Source: Magnetospirillum sp. 64-120 (lineage in GTDB: Bacteria; Pseudomonadota; Alphaproteobacteria; Rhodospirillales; Magnetospirillaceae). Taken from it: 64,000 bases of DNA. This document shows, one piece after another, positions 25,162 to 33,569 of this stretch. How positions within the stretch are numbered: position 1 is the first letter of the stretch; every line of letters begins with the position of its first letter. The notes beneath the pieces are model-generated. The model saw nothing but the letters and a program-made list of their open reading frames with translations. It did no database searches and had not been told where the DNA came from. Location: contig MKVK01000026.1 of NCBI GenBank assembly GCA_001898825.1, positions 1-64,000 of the forward strand. Reading direction: 5' to 3'. Position numbers and translations under genes: made by a program.

Positions 25162-25756
25162 ACAATCCCAGGTGTGGGTCGTCGATGACGACGCGGCGGT
25201 GCGCGATTCCTTGTGCGCGCTGTTGACCGGTGAAGGCTATGCCGCCCAGGGCTTCGACGGCGCCCGCGCCTTTCTGGATTTCGCCCATCCCGGATTGCGC
25301 GGCTGTCTGGTCAGCGACGTCCGCATGCCGCAGATGTCGGGGTTGGAACTGCAGCACGCCTTGCATGAACGGGGCATCCGCATCCCCACCGTGTTCATCA
25401 CCGGGCATGGCGACATTCCCATGGCGGTCCAGGCGGTGCAGGCCGGCGCCGTGGACTTCATCGAAAAGCCGTTCCCCAACCAAGCGCTACTGGACGCCCT
25501 GGCCAAGGCCCTGGCGCCGGGTTTCGACGCCGGCACCGCCAGCCGTCAGGCCGGGGCGCGGGCCCGCGTCGCGCTGTTGACCGAACGCGAACGCCAGGTG
25601 ATGGATCTGGTGGTCGCCGGGCTGTCCAACAAGGAAGTGGCCCAACGCCTGGGCATCAGCCCGCGCACCGTGGACGTGCACCGCACCCACGTGATGGACA
25701 AGATGAAGGCCGACAGCCTGCCCGATCTGGTCCGCCAGGCCATATTGCTTGAATAG
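25148..25756 (+). CDS. FixJ/NarL-type response regulator
   Basis: The 202-residue protein has a receiver domain with acidic pocket VVDDD, phospho-acceptor Asp57 in LVSDVRMP, Thr85 in FITGHGD and Lys107 in FIEKPF. It is followed by a LuxR-type helix-turn-helix (LTERERQVMDLVVAGLSNKE, then VAQRLGISPRTVDVH). It is the output partner of the overlapping MASE1 kinase. It lacks the AAA+ domain, so it cannot itself activate the sigma-54 promoter at 18033; it would act on sigma-70-type promoters. Confidence 0.93.
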   Translation: MSTTEQSQVWVVDDDAAVRDSLCALLTGEGYAAQGFDGARAFLDFAHPGLRGCLVSDVRMPQMSGLELQHALHERGIRIPTVFITGHGDIPMAVQAVQAGAVDFIEKPFPNQALLDALAKALAPGFDAGTASRQAGARARVALLTERERQVMDLVVAGLSNKEVAQRLGISPRTVDVHRTHVMDKMKADSLPDLVRQAILLE

Positions 25757-25845
25757 GCAATAATACCTAAGAACTCGTTCGGCTGGTGAAAGCCCCTAAG
25801 AAACCGTGCGAATTGTCCTGATGACGCCGGGCGGCGAACCTTTAA

Positions 25846-25861
25846 GCATCGAGTTCGATGC
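25846..25861. promoter_or_regulatory. Palindrome just before the receiver-like gene
   Basis: GCATCGA (25846-25852) and TCGATGC (25855-25861) form a 7-base dyad with a 2-base centre, touching the ribosome site GGAGAGG at 25862-25868. It may be an operator or a leader hairpin that modulates translation of the antiporter operon's first gene. Confidence 0.4.
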
Positions 25862-25872
25862 GGAGAGGTCCC

Positions 25873-26229
25873 ATGCGGCGCAACAAGGTGGTGATGCTGG
25901 TCGGTGACGAACCGACCCGCGACCTTCTTGCCTTTTGGCTGACCCAGGCCGGCGGCGACGTCACCTTGGTGGACGACGCCGACGACGTGGGCGCCAAGGT
26001 CGCCGAAACCGACGCCGGTGCCGTGCTGACCGACCGCCTGTACGGTATCGGCGGCCAAGCCGTCACCATTTCCGACATCAAGGCCCGCTTTCCCGGACTG
26101 CGCCTGGCAGTGGTGCCGGTGCGCGGCTACCTGGACGGCGACATGGAACGCCTGGCCCGGGTGGTGGGCGCCGACATGGTGGTTTCGACCGCGCTGGGCC
26201 GTGCCGGCCTGGCGGCCCTGATCGCTTAG
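25873..26229 (+). CDS. Degenerate receiver-domain-like protein
   Basis: The 118-residue protein looks like a stand-alone response-regulator receiver: VVMLVGDEPTRDLL resembles the beta1 acidic pocket (Asp12-Glu13), and AVLTDRLYG carries Asp54 at the phospho-acceptor place. The usual Thr/Ser after beta4 is missing (LAVVPVRG) and the Lys after beta5 is replaced (VVSTALG), so phosphorylation-driven switching would be atypical. A near-perfect ribosome site GGAGAGG sets ATG 25873. It is 11 bases upstream of the antiporter subunit E gene and probably co-transcribed, suggesting a modulatory role. Similarity is by pattern only. Confidence 0.6.
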   Translation: MRRNKVVMLVGDEPTRDLLAFWLTQAGGDVTLVDDADDVGAKVAETDAGAVLTDRLYGIGGQAVTISDIKARFPGLRLAVVPVRGYLDGDMERLARVVGADMVVSTALGRAGLAALIA

Positions 26230-26240
26230 GGGCGGGGCTG

Positions 26241-26720
26241 ATGGCGCGCACCCTTAGCCTGATCGTCCTGATGCTGGTGCTGTGGCTGGTGATGAGCGGC
26301 CATGGCGAGCTGTGGCTGCTGGCCCTGGGCGGGGCATCCGCCGTTCTGGTCGCCTGGATCGCCCGTCGCCTGGATTCCGTCGACCACGAAGGCCACCCTC
26401 TGCACCTGACGTGGCGCGGCTTGGGCTATTGGCCGTGGCTGGCCGTCGAAATCGTCAAGGCCAACCTGGACGTGGCACGCACCATCCTGGCCGGGCCGGA
26501 CGCGGTGACCCCCGCCGTCTTCACGGTCAAGGCCAGCCAGTCCGACGACCTGGGCCGCACCATCTATGCCAATTCCATCACCCTGACGCCGGGGACCGTC
26601 ACCATGGGGGTGGACGACGACGGCACCCTGACCATCCACGCACTGAATGCCGGCGCCCGCGAAGGCCTGGAAACCGGCGACATGGATCGCCGGGTCCGCA
26701 CGCTGATGGGAGAAGCCTGA
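26241..26720 (+). CDS. mnhE: Mrp/Mbh-type antiporter subunit E
   Basis: The 159-residue protein has two N-terminal hydrophobic segments and then the subunit E signature: YWPWLAVEIVKANLDVARTIL and YANSITLTPGTVTMGVDDDG. It is a structural subunit of multi-subunit cation/proton antiporters and of MBH-type complexes. The ATG follows GGGGCGGGG and the stop overlaps the next start (TGATG). It begins an E-F-G-(D/E)-B-C-D order that matches archaeal mbhA-H. Confidence 0.92.
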   Translation: MARTLSLIVLMLVLWLVMSGHGELWLLALGGASAVLVAWIARRLDSVDHEGHPLHLTWRGLGYWPWLAVEIVKANLDVARTILAGPDAVTPAVFTVKASQSDDLGRTIYANSITLTPGTVTMGVDDDGTLTIHALNAGAREGLETGDMDRRVRTLMGEA

Positions 26721-27025
26721 TGGACCACACCACCCTGATGTTCGCCGCCGCCGCTTTCGCGCTTCTGGTGGCCATGGTCATGGCCCTGGTCCGCGCCTTG
26801 ATGGGGCCCACCGTCTATGACCGCATCCTGGCGGTGAACGCCTTCGGCACCAAGACGTTGCTGATGATCGCCGTGGTCGGCTTTCTGACCGAACGCCCGG
26901 AATTTCTGGACATCGCCCTGGTCTATGCCCTGATCAACTTCATCGGCACGGTGGCGGTGACCAAGTTCGTCCGCTATCGCAGCCTGGGCTTCCCGGTGGG
27001 CGACAACGCCGAGGGGGAACTATGA
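26720..27025 (+). CDS. mnhF: Mrp/Mbh-type antiporter subunit F
   Basis: The 101-residue protein has three membrane segments and the family core ALMGPTVYDRILAVNAFGTK followed by ALVYALINFIGTVAVTKF. Subunit F is small and integral, possibly part of the cation path. Coupled by overlaps to E and G. Confidence 0.93.
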   Translation: MDHTTLMFAAAAFALLVAMVMALVRALMGPTVYDRILAVNAFGTKTLLMIAVVGFLTERPEFLDIALVYALINFIGTVAVTKFVRYRSLGFPVGDNAEGEL

Positions 27026-27348
27026 GCCTGATCCTCGACACCCTGTCCTGGGCGCTGATACTGGGGGGATCGGGCTTCGTGCTGATCGGCACGCTGGGGC
27101 TGTTGCGCCTGCCCGACGTGTTCACCCGCCTGCACGGCGCCGGCATGACCGACACCATGGGCGCCGGCCTGCTGGTCCTGGGCATGCTGCTGCAATCACC
27201 CGACTGGCTGGTGGCGGTGAAGCTGGTGCTGATCGTGGTGTTCCTGGCCTTCACCAGCCCCATGACCTCGCACGCCTTGGCCCGCGCCGCCATTCTGGAC
27301 GGCATCAAGCCTTGGCTGCGCGATTCCGGCAAGGGGGGCGCCCAGTGA
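27022..27348 (+). CDS. mnhG: Mrp/Mbh-type antiporter subunit G
   Basis: The 108-residue protein has three segments with the G-subunit signature TLGLLRLPDVFTRLHGAG and the ending TSPMTSHALARAA. Overlaps both neighbours by 4 bases. Membrane scaffold of the antiporter complex. Confidence 0.94.
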   Translation: MSLILDTLSWALILGGSGFVLIGTLGLLRLPDVFTRLHGAGMTDTMGAGLLVLGMLLQSPDWLVAVKLVLIVVFLAFTSPMTSHALARAAILDGIKPWLRDSGKGGAQ

Positions 27349-27878
27349 TCGAGCTGTTGGACATCGTCATCTTGGGGATGATGGTGGTCGCCGCCCTGGC
27401 GGTGCTGTGGCTGCGCGACCTGTTCGCGGTGGCCATGCTGTCGGGGGCCTATTCGCTGATGGGCGCCACCCTTTACGTGCTGCTGGACGCCGTTGATGTC
27501 GCCTTCACCGAGGCCGCCGTCGGCGCCGGCATCGCCACTGTCCTGATGCTGGGCACCTTGACCCTGGTGCCGCGCCAGGAAAAGCCGGGCAAGAAGCCGT
27601 CTTTGGCCGGTCTGTTCACCGTTGCGGCCACCGGTTCGCTGCTGATCTGGGCCACCCTGGACATGCCGGAATACGGCGATCCCGACGCCCCCATCCACCA
27701 TCACGTGGCACCCCGCTACATGAAGGATTCGGCGGCCGAGGTGGGACCGCCCAACGTGGTGACCTCGGTGCTGGCCAGCTATCGCGGATATGACACCTTG
27801 GGCGAGACCACGGTGATCTTCACCGCCGCCATCGGGGTGATGGCGCTGTTGGCGCGGGGCAGGAGGCGCAAGCCATGA
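27345..27878 (+). CDS. Fused MbhD-MbhE-type subunit (MrpA C-terminal equivalent)
   Basis: GTG 27345 overlaps the G stop. Residues 1-75 match the MbhD/DUF4040 domain (AVLWLRDLFAVAMLSGAYSL, FTEAAVGAGIATVLML). The remainder matches MbhE, with NVVTSVLASYRGYDTLGE near residue 143. In archaeal Mbh these are separate genes, and in Mrp they form the C-terminus of MrpA; here they are one 177-residue protein. The Glu in FTEAAVG and the YRGYDTLGE acidic residues lie in segments thought to carry ions. Confidence 0.85.
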   Translation: MIELLDIVILGMMVVAALAVLWLRDLFAVAMLSGAYSLMGATLYVLLDAVDVAFTEAAVGAGIATVLMLGTLTLVPRQEKPGKKPSLAGLFTVAATGSLLIWATLDMPEYGDPDAPIHHHVAPRYMKDSAAEVGPPNVVTSVLASYRGYDTLGETTVIFTAAIGVMALLARGRRRKP

Positions 27879-28309
27879 AGGAAAAGCCCATCTTGCGGGT
27901 CGGGACCAAGTTCCTGATCCCGTTCATCCTGATGTTCGCCCTTTATGTGCAGTTCCACGGCGATTTCGGTCCCGGCGGCGGTTTCCAGGCCGGCGTCATC
28001 TTCGCCTCGGCCTTTGTGCTTTACGCCATCGTCTTCGGCATCGCCAATGCCCGACGGGCGCTTCCCGCCGGTATCCGCCGCCTGCTTTTGTCGCTCGGCG
28101 TCTTGATCTATGCCGGCACCGGGGTGCTGGCCCTGGTGGAAGGCGGGCGCTTCCTGGATTACTCGGCCCTGGCGGCCCAGCCGGTTCTGGGTCAGCACCT
28201 GGGCATCTTCCTGGTGGAATTCGGCGTCGGCATGACCGTGTTCGCCGCCATGACCACCATCTTCTTCGTCTTCGCCTCGCGCGATCCCTCGGCCCGCGAA
28301 CAGGACTGA
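27875..28309 (+). CDS. mnhB: Mrp/Mbh-type antiporter subunit B
   Basis: The 144-residue protein has four segments with the MnhB signature YVQFHGDFGPGGGFQAG and QHLGIFLVEFGVGMTVFAAM. Equivalent to MbhF. It overlaps the preceding stop; 4 bases separate it from subunit C. Confidence 0.94.
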   Translation: MKEKPILRVGTKFLIPFILMFALYVQFHGDFGPGGGFQAGVIFASAFVLYAIVFGIANARRALPAGIRRLLLSLGVLIYAGTGVLALVEGGRFLDYSALAAQPVLGQHLGIFLVEFGVGMTVFAAMTTIFFVFASRDPSAREQD

Positions 28310-28313
28310 CCCC

Positions 28314-28682
28314 ATGGAAGTGCCCGGCCTGTTCAATTACTGGATGGCGATCGTCTTGATGATGGCGGGTCTTTACACCGTCATCGCCCGGGGCAACCTG
28401 GTCAAGAAGCTCATCGGTCTGGGTGTGTTCCAGATCTCGGTCTTCGTGCTTTACATCACCATGGGCAAGATCAAGGACGGCACCGCCCCCATCCTGCCCG
28501 CCAGCGGCAGCGCCGAGGGCGTGGTGTTTTCCAACCCGCTGCCCCATGTGCTGATCCTGACCGCCATCGTCGTCGGCATCGCCACCACCGCCCTGGGACT
28601 GGCGCTGGTGGTCCGCATCCACGAAGCCTTTGGCACCATCGAGGAAGACGACATCCAAGCCATCGAGGAGAGCGAGGCGTGA
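28314..28682 (+). CDS. mnhC: Mrp/Mbh-type antiporter subunit C (NuoK-like)
   Basis: The 122-residue protein has three segments and resembles NuoK/MnhC: GLYTVIARGNLVKKLIGLGV and NPLPHVLILTAIVVGIATTA. NuoK relatives carry Glu in TM2 and TM3; here those positions hold neutral residues as in MnhC. It ends in an acidic tail EEDDIQAIEESE. The stop overlaps the GTG start of the first D-type subunit. Confidence 0.93.
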   Translation: MEVPGLFNYWMAIVLMMAGLYTVIARGNLVKKLIGLGVFQISVFVLYITMGKIKDGTAPILPASGSAEGVVFSNPLPHVLILTAIVVGIATTALGLALVVRIHEAFGTIEEDDIQAIEESEA

Positions 28683-30169
28683 GCGGCCCCCTGGAACACC
28701 TGCCCGCCCTGGCGGTGGTCATCCCCCTGATGACCGCACCGGTGATCGTCGCCCTGCGCCGGCCGTGGGCGGGCTGGCTGCTGGCCACCCTGGTCAGCTG
28801 GGCCAGCTTGGCCATGTCGCTTTTGCTGTTGCAGCAGGTGCTGGAAACCGGCCCCTTCAGCTATTTGATGGGCGGCTGGGCGGCGCCGTGGGGTATCGAA
28901 TACCGGGTTGACCAGTTGGACGCCTTCGTCCTGGTCATCGTTTCCGCTATCGCCTCGGTGGTCTCGGTCTATGCCCGTAAATCGGTGGAAGCCGAGATCG
29001 AACCCGACCGCCAATACCTGTTCTATGCCATGTTCGTGCTGTGCCTGTGCGGGCTTTTGGGCATGGCCATTACCGGCGACGCCTTCAACCTGTTCGTGTT
29101 CCTGGAAATCTCGTCCTTGTCCACCTATGTGCTGGTCGGCATGGGGCGCGACCGCCGGGCGCTGACCGCGTCGTTGCGTTACCTGATCCTGGGCACGGTG
29201 GGCGCCACCTTCTATGTCATCGGCATCGGTCTGGCCTATATGATGACCGGCACCTTGAACATGGCCGACCTGGCCCAGCGCCTGCCCGCCATGGCCCATA
29301 CCAGCACGGTGCGCGCCGCCCTGGCCTTTCTGGTGGTGGGCATCGGCCTGAAGATGGCCGCCTTCCCGCTGCATGCCTGGCTGCCCAACGCCTATACCCA
29401 TGCGCCTTCGGCCGCCGCCGCCCTGTTGGCCGGCACCGCCACCAAGGTGTCGGTCTATGTGTTCCTGCGCATCGTCTTGGGCGTGTTCGGCGCCACCGGG
29501 CTGCTGACCGCCCTGCCAGTCACCCAGGTGCTGATGGTGCTGGCCCTGGCCGCCATGTTCATCTGTTCGGCGGTGGCCATCTGGCAGCCCGATCTGAAGC
29601 GGGCCTTGGCTTATTCCTCGGTGGCGCAGATCGGCTATATCCTGCTGGGCGTCGCTTTGTTGTCGGAAACCGGGCTGGCCGCCGGCATCGTCCACCTGTT
29701 CAACCACGCGGTGATGAAATCGGCGCTGTTCCTGGCCCTGGGCGCCGTGGCGCTGCGGGTGGGATCGACCCGCATCGACGCCATGCGCGGCATCGGCCGC
29801 AAGATGCCGATGACCATGGCCGCCGTCTTGGTGGCCGGGCTGTCGCTGATCGGCGTGCCCTTGACCGTCGGCTTCGTCAGCAAGTGGACCTTGGTGGAAG
29901 CGGCATTGGACGACGGAATGTGGCCGGTGGCGGTGTTGATCCTGGCGTCGTCGCTTCTGGCGGTGGCTTATGTCTGGCGCATCGTCGAAGCCGCCTGGAT
30001 GGCCCAACCCGGCCCCGAACTGGCGCATGTGCGCGAAGCCCCCACCGCCATGCTGTTGTCCATTTGGGTGCTGGCAGGCGCCTCGGTGTGGTTCGGCATC
30101 GACGCCACCCGCACCCTGGGGGTGGCGCGACTGGCCGCCCAGACCCTGTTGCAGGGAGTGGCGCCATGA
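28679..30169 (+). CDS. mnhD: Antiporter large subunit, D-type (first of three)
   Basis: The 496-residue protein has about 14 membrane segments. Ion-path residues are present: Glu in FVFLEISSLSTY (TM5), Lys in GIGLKMAAFPLHAWLP (TM7), Lys in TATKVSVYVF (TM8), and the NHAVMKSALFLALG segment with His and Lys. It is homologous to NuoL/M/N and MrpD and should move protons or couple them to cation export. GTG start overlapping subunit C. Confidence 0.94.
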   Translation: MSGPLEHLPALAVVIPLMTAPVIVALRRPWAGWLLATLVSWASLAMSLLLLQQVLETGPFSYLMGGWAAPWGIEYRVDQLDAFVLVIVSAIASVVSVYARKSVEAEIEPDRQYLFYAMFVLCLCGLLGMAITGDAFNLFVFLEISSLSTYVLVGMGRDRRALTASLRYLILGTVGATFYVIGIGLAYMMTGTLNMADLAQRLPAMAHTSTVRAALAFLVVGIGLKMAAFPLHAWLPNAYTHAPSAAAALLAGTATKVSVYVFLRIVLGVFGATGLLTALPVTQVLMVLALAAMFICSAVAIWQPDLKRALAYSSVAQIGYILLGVALLSETGLAAGIVHLFNHAVMKSALFLALGAVALRVGSTRIDAMRGIGRKMPMTMAAVLVAGLSLIGVPLTVGFVSKWTLVEAALDDGMWPVAVLILASSLLAVAYVWRIVEAAWMAQPGPELAHVREAPTAMLLSIWVLAGASVWFGIDATRTLGVARLAAQTLLQGVAP

Positions 30170-31638
30170 GCCCGTCCACCTTGATGATCCTGGCTTTGCT
30201 GCTGCCGCTGCTGGCGGTCGGCCCCATCGTGCTGGCCGGGCGATATCCCAACCTGCGCGAAGCGGTCAGCCTGGGCACCGGCGGATTGCTGATCGCCGTG
30301 GTTCTGGGGCTGCTGTCGCATCTGGCCGACGGCATCGTCCCGGCGCTGGAATTGGGCCAGATGCTGCCCGGCTTGGCCCTGCGCCTCGAACTGGAACCGC
30401 TGGGCATGCTGTTCGCCCTGGTCGCCGCCGGTCTGTGGCCGGTGACCATCCTTTACGCCATCGGCTACATGCGCGGGCACCACGAAAAGAACCAGACCCG
30501 CTTTTACGCCTTCTTCGCCGTCGCCATCTCGGCGGCCATGGGCGTAGCGCTTTCCGGCAACATGCTGACGCTGTTCGTGTTCTACGAAGTGCTGACCATC
30601 TGCACCTTCCCACTGGTCACCCATGCCGGCACGCCCGAGGCGAAAAAGGCCGGGCGCACCTATCTGGGCATCCTGATCGGCACCTCGATCCTGTTGCAAC
30701 TGCTGGCCATCATCGCCACCTGGAGCTTGGCCGGGACGCTGGACTTCGCCCCCGGCGGCATCCTGGCCGGCAAGGTGTCGGGGCCGCTGGTGGGTGTGTT
30801 GTTCGCCCTTTACGTCTTCGGCATCGGCAAGGCGGCGTTGATGCCGTTCCACCGCTGGCTGCCGGCGGCCATGGTGGCGCCGACCCCGGTCAGCGCCCTG
30901 TTGCACGCCGTCGCCGTGGTCAAGGCCGGGGTGTTCACCGTCTTGAAGGTCACCGTCTACATCTTCGGCATCGACCTGCTGGCCGAGAACGCCGCCGCCG
31001 ACTGGCTGGTGTGGGCGGCGGGGTTCACCATCATCGCCGCCTCGGTGGTCGCACTGTCCAAGGACAATCTGAAGGCGCGGCTGGCCTATTCCACCATCTC
31101 GCAATTGTCCTATGTGCTGCTGGGCGCCGCCATCCTGGCGCCGCTGTCGCTGATGGGCGCCGCCATCCACATCGCCGCCCACGCCTTGGGCAAGATCACC
31201 CTGTTCTTCGCCGCCGGCGCGGTGATGGTGGCCAGCCACAAGACCGAGATCAGCCAGATGGCCGGCATCGGCCGCAAGATGCCGTGGACCATGGGGGCCT
31301 TCGCCATCGGTGCGTTGTCGATGATCGGCCTGCCGCCCACCGCCGGTTTCGTCAGCAAGTGGTATGTGCTGTCGGGCGCGCTGCAATCCCAGCAGATGGT
31401 GGCGGTGGCGGTGATCACGCTGAGCACGCTGTTGAACGCCGCCTATTTCCTGCCGATCCTCCATTCCGCCTTTTTCGGCCGTGCCGCCGACGACGACCAT
31501 CACCACCACGGCCATGGCGAAGCGCCGCTGCCCTCGGTCCTGGCCCTGTGCCTGACCGCCGCCGGCACCATCGCCTTGTTCGTCCTGCCCGACCAGGTGC
31601 TGACCCTGGCCGGCGCCCTGCTGGGAGGCAACCCATGA
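30166..31638 (+). CDS. Antiporter large subunit, ND4/ND5-like (second of three)
   Basis: The 490-residue protein has about 14 segments. It keeps TM5 Glu (FVFYEVLTICTFPL), TM7 Lys (FGIGKAALMPFHRWLP) and TM8 Lys (AVVKAGVFTVLKV), plus AHALGKITLFFAAG. A His-rich loop DDDHHHHGHGE near residue 442 could bind metal. ATG 30166 overlaps the previous stop. It is more NuoL/NuoM-like than MrpD-like and may take the place of the MrpA N-terminal part. Confidence 0.92.
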   Translation: MSPSTLMILALLLPLLAVGPIVLAGRYPNLREAVSLGTGGLLIAVVLGLLSHLADGIVPALELGQMLPGLALRLELEPLGMLFALVAAGLWPVTILYAIGYMRGHHEKNQTRFYAFFAVAISAAMGVALSGNMLTLFVFYEVLTICTFPLVTHAGTPEAKKAGRTYLGILIGTSILLQLLAIIATWSLAGTLDFAPGGILAGKVSGPLVGVLFALYVFGIGKAALMPFHRWLPAAMVAPTPVSALLHAVAVVKAGVFTVLKVTVYIFGIDLLAENAAADWLVWAAGFTIIAASVVALSKDNLKARLAYSTISQLSYVLLGAAILAPLSLMGAAIHIAAHALGKITLFFAAGAVMVASHKTEISQMAGIGRKMPWTMGAFAIGALSMIGLPPTAGFVSKWYVLSGALQSQQMVAVAVITLSTLLNAAYFLPILHSAFFGRAADDDHHHHGHGEAPLPSVLALCLTAAGTIALFVLPDQVLTLAGALLGGNP

Positions 31639-31880
31639 GCCCAGAGCCCCATTGGCTGGTCCGCCCCAAAAGCATCCGCCTGCTGTGGGTGGGCGGCATC
31701 GCCCTGTTGGCCGTGTTGGTGGCCATGGGGGCGTTCATCCATCCCCACGCCATTTTCGGCATCGAAGGGACTTTCGGTTTCAACGCCTGGTACGGCTTCG
31801 CCACCTGTGCCGCCATGGTGGTCGGCGCCAAGGTCCTGGGCTGGGTGCTGAAGCGCAAGGACGATTACTATGAGCATTGA
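31635..31880 (+). CDS. Small two-segment membrane protein of the antiporter operon
   Basis: The 81-residue protein has hydrophobic segments at about residues 17-36 and 51-70 and a charged end KRKDDYYEH. It overlaps both neighbours (ATGA upstream and 11 bases downstream), so it is surely co-translated. No family known to me matches; it may be a lineage-specific accessory subunit that bridges large subunits. Confidence 0.75.
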   Translation: MSPEPHWLVRPKSIRLLWVGGIALLAVLVAMGAFIHPHAIFGIEGTFGFNAWYGFATCAAMVVGAKVLGWVLKRKDDYYEH

Positions 31881-33555
31881 CGCCCTGCCCCCTGGCCTGT
31901 TGCTGATCACCGCCGCTTTGGTATTGGCGGTTTTGAAGGGCGCCGCCCGCAAGGTGCTGGTTCTGGCGGCGCCGTTGGCGGTGCTGGCGGTCGTCTGGTC
32001 GCAGCCGGAAGGCGCGCTGCTGCACGTCTCGTTCATCGGCCACACTTTGGTGCCGGTCAAGGTGGACGCGTTGGGGCGGCTGTTCGCCACCATCTTCTTG
32101 TTGATGGCGGCCGGCGGTGGTCTGTTCGCACTGAACCAGGACCGCCCCGCCGAGGTCCCCGCCGCCTTCGTCTATGCCGGCGGCGCGGTGGGCGTGGCCT
32201 TGGCCGGCGACCTGATCAGCCTGTTCGTGTTCTGGGAAATCATGGCCATCGCCTCGACCCTGGTGCTGTGGAGCCGCGACGACGACGCGTCGCGCGCCGC
32301 CGCCAGCCGCTATGTGCAGGTTCACCTGCTGGGCGGCGTGGTGCTGCTGGCCGGCATCGCCGCCCATGTCAACGCCACCGGTTCGGTGGCTTTTACCGCC
32401 ATGAAGCCCGATTCCTTCGGCACCTGGGCCATCCTGATCGGCTTCCTGATCAATGCCGGCGCCCCGCCGTTTTCCGCCTGGCTGCCCGACGCCTATCCCA
32501 CCGCGACCTATAGCGGCACGGTGTTCTTGTCGGCCTTCACCACCAAGACCGCCGTCTATGTGCTGATCCGGGGCTTTCCCGGTGCCGAGATCCTGATCCC
32601 CGTCGGGCTGTGGATGGTGTTCTATGGCATCGTCTATGCGCTGTTGGAAAACGACATGCGGCGCATCCTGGCCTATTCCATCATCAATCAGGTGGGGTTC
32701 ATGGTCACCGGCATCGGCATCGGCAGCGAGATGGCGCTGAACGGCGCCGCCGCCCACGCCTTCACCCACATCATCTACAAGGCGTTGCTGCTGATGGCCG
32801 CCGGTTCGGTGCTGTACCGCACCGGCAAGACCAAATGCACCGACCTGGGCGGATTGTTCCAATCCATGCCGCTGACCACCCTTTGCGGCATCGTCGGCGC
32901 CCTGGCCATCTCGTCCTTTCCGTGGACGTCGGGCTTCGTGTCCAAATCCATGGTCAGCCAAGCCGCCGCCGACAGCCATCTGGCCTGGGTGTGGTTCGGG
33001 CTGACCGCCGCCTCGGCCGGCGTGTTCCTGCATGCCGGCATCAAGTTCCCATGGTTCGTGTTTTTCCAAAAAGACAGTGGCCTGCGCCCCGCCGACCCGC
33101 CATGGAACATGAAGCTGGCCATGGTGATCTTCGCCGCTTTGTGCATTGGCATCGGCCTGTTCCCCGGCGCCCTTTACGCCCTGTTACCCCATGCGGTGGA
33201 CTATCAGCCCTATACCGCCGCCCATGTGATCGAGATGCTGCAATTGCTGGGATTCTCGGGGCTGGCCTTCTTCGTGCTGCTGCCGTTGATGAAGCGGACG
33301 CTGACCATCACCTTGGACACCGACTGGCTGTACCGCCGCCTGGGGCCCGATCTGGTCGGCGCCATCGGCAAGGCCGTGGTCAACGCCGACCGGGCCCTGC
33401 GGGGCCGGGTGATGACGGCACTGGCCCGGCTGCTGGAAGGCGTCAAGGCGACGCACGGCCGCCACGGCCTGTTCGCCCGCGACCTGTCGTCAGGCGCCAT
33501 GGCCTGGACCACCGTCGCGGTGTTGGGACTATTTTTGGCCGCTTTCTATTCCTGA
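31870..33555 (+). CDS. Antiporter large subunit, D-type with altered Lys site (third of three)
   Basis: The 561-residue protein has about 14 segments plus a C-terminal extension. TM5 Glu is kept (FVFWEIMAIASTLVL) and TM8 Lys is kept (TTKTAVYVLIRGF), but the TM7 motif usually read GxxxKxxxxPFHxWLP is here GFLINAGAPPFSAWLP, with Asn for Lys and Ser for His. HIIYKALLLMAAG is normal. Loss of the TM7 Lys should change or abolish proton transfer in this subunit. It is the last gene of the operon, followed by a 13-base-pair hairpin. Confidence 0.9.
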   Translation: MSIDALPPGLLLITAALVLAVLKGAARKVLVLAAPLAVLAVVWSQPEGALLHVSFIGHTLVPVKVDALGRLFATIFLLMAAGGGLFALNQDRPAEVPAAFVYAGGAVGVALAGDLISLFVFWEIMAIASTLVLWSRDDDASRAAASRYVQVHLLGGVVLLAGIAAHVNATGSVAFTAMKPDSFGTWAILIGFLINAGAPPFSAWLPDAYPTATYSGTVFLSAFTTKTAVYVLIRGFPGAEILIPVGLWMVFYGIVYALLENDMRRILAYSIINQVGFMVTGIGIGSEMALNGAAAHAFTHIIYKALLLMAAGSVLYRTGKTKCTDLGGLFQSMPLTTLCGIVGALAISSFPWTSGFVSKSMVSQAAADSHLAWVWFGLTAASAGVFLHAGIKFPWFVFFQKDSGLRPADPPWNMKLAMVIFAALCIGIGLFPGALYALLPHAVDYQPYTAAHVIEMLQLLGFSGLAFFVLLPLMKRTLTITLDTDWLYRRLGPDLVGAIGKAVVNADRALRGRVMTALARLLEGVKATHGRHGLFARDLSSGAMAWTTVAVLGLFLAAFYS

Positions 33556-33569
33556 TGGGCGCGGTCATC

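Noticed and set aside
26241-33555. Membrane-bound hydrogenase or formate-hydrogenlyase locus
   Set aside because: Only the antiporter-like part is present; no Ni-Fe large or small subunit or ferredoxin-like gene occurs before or after.
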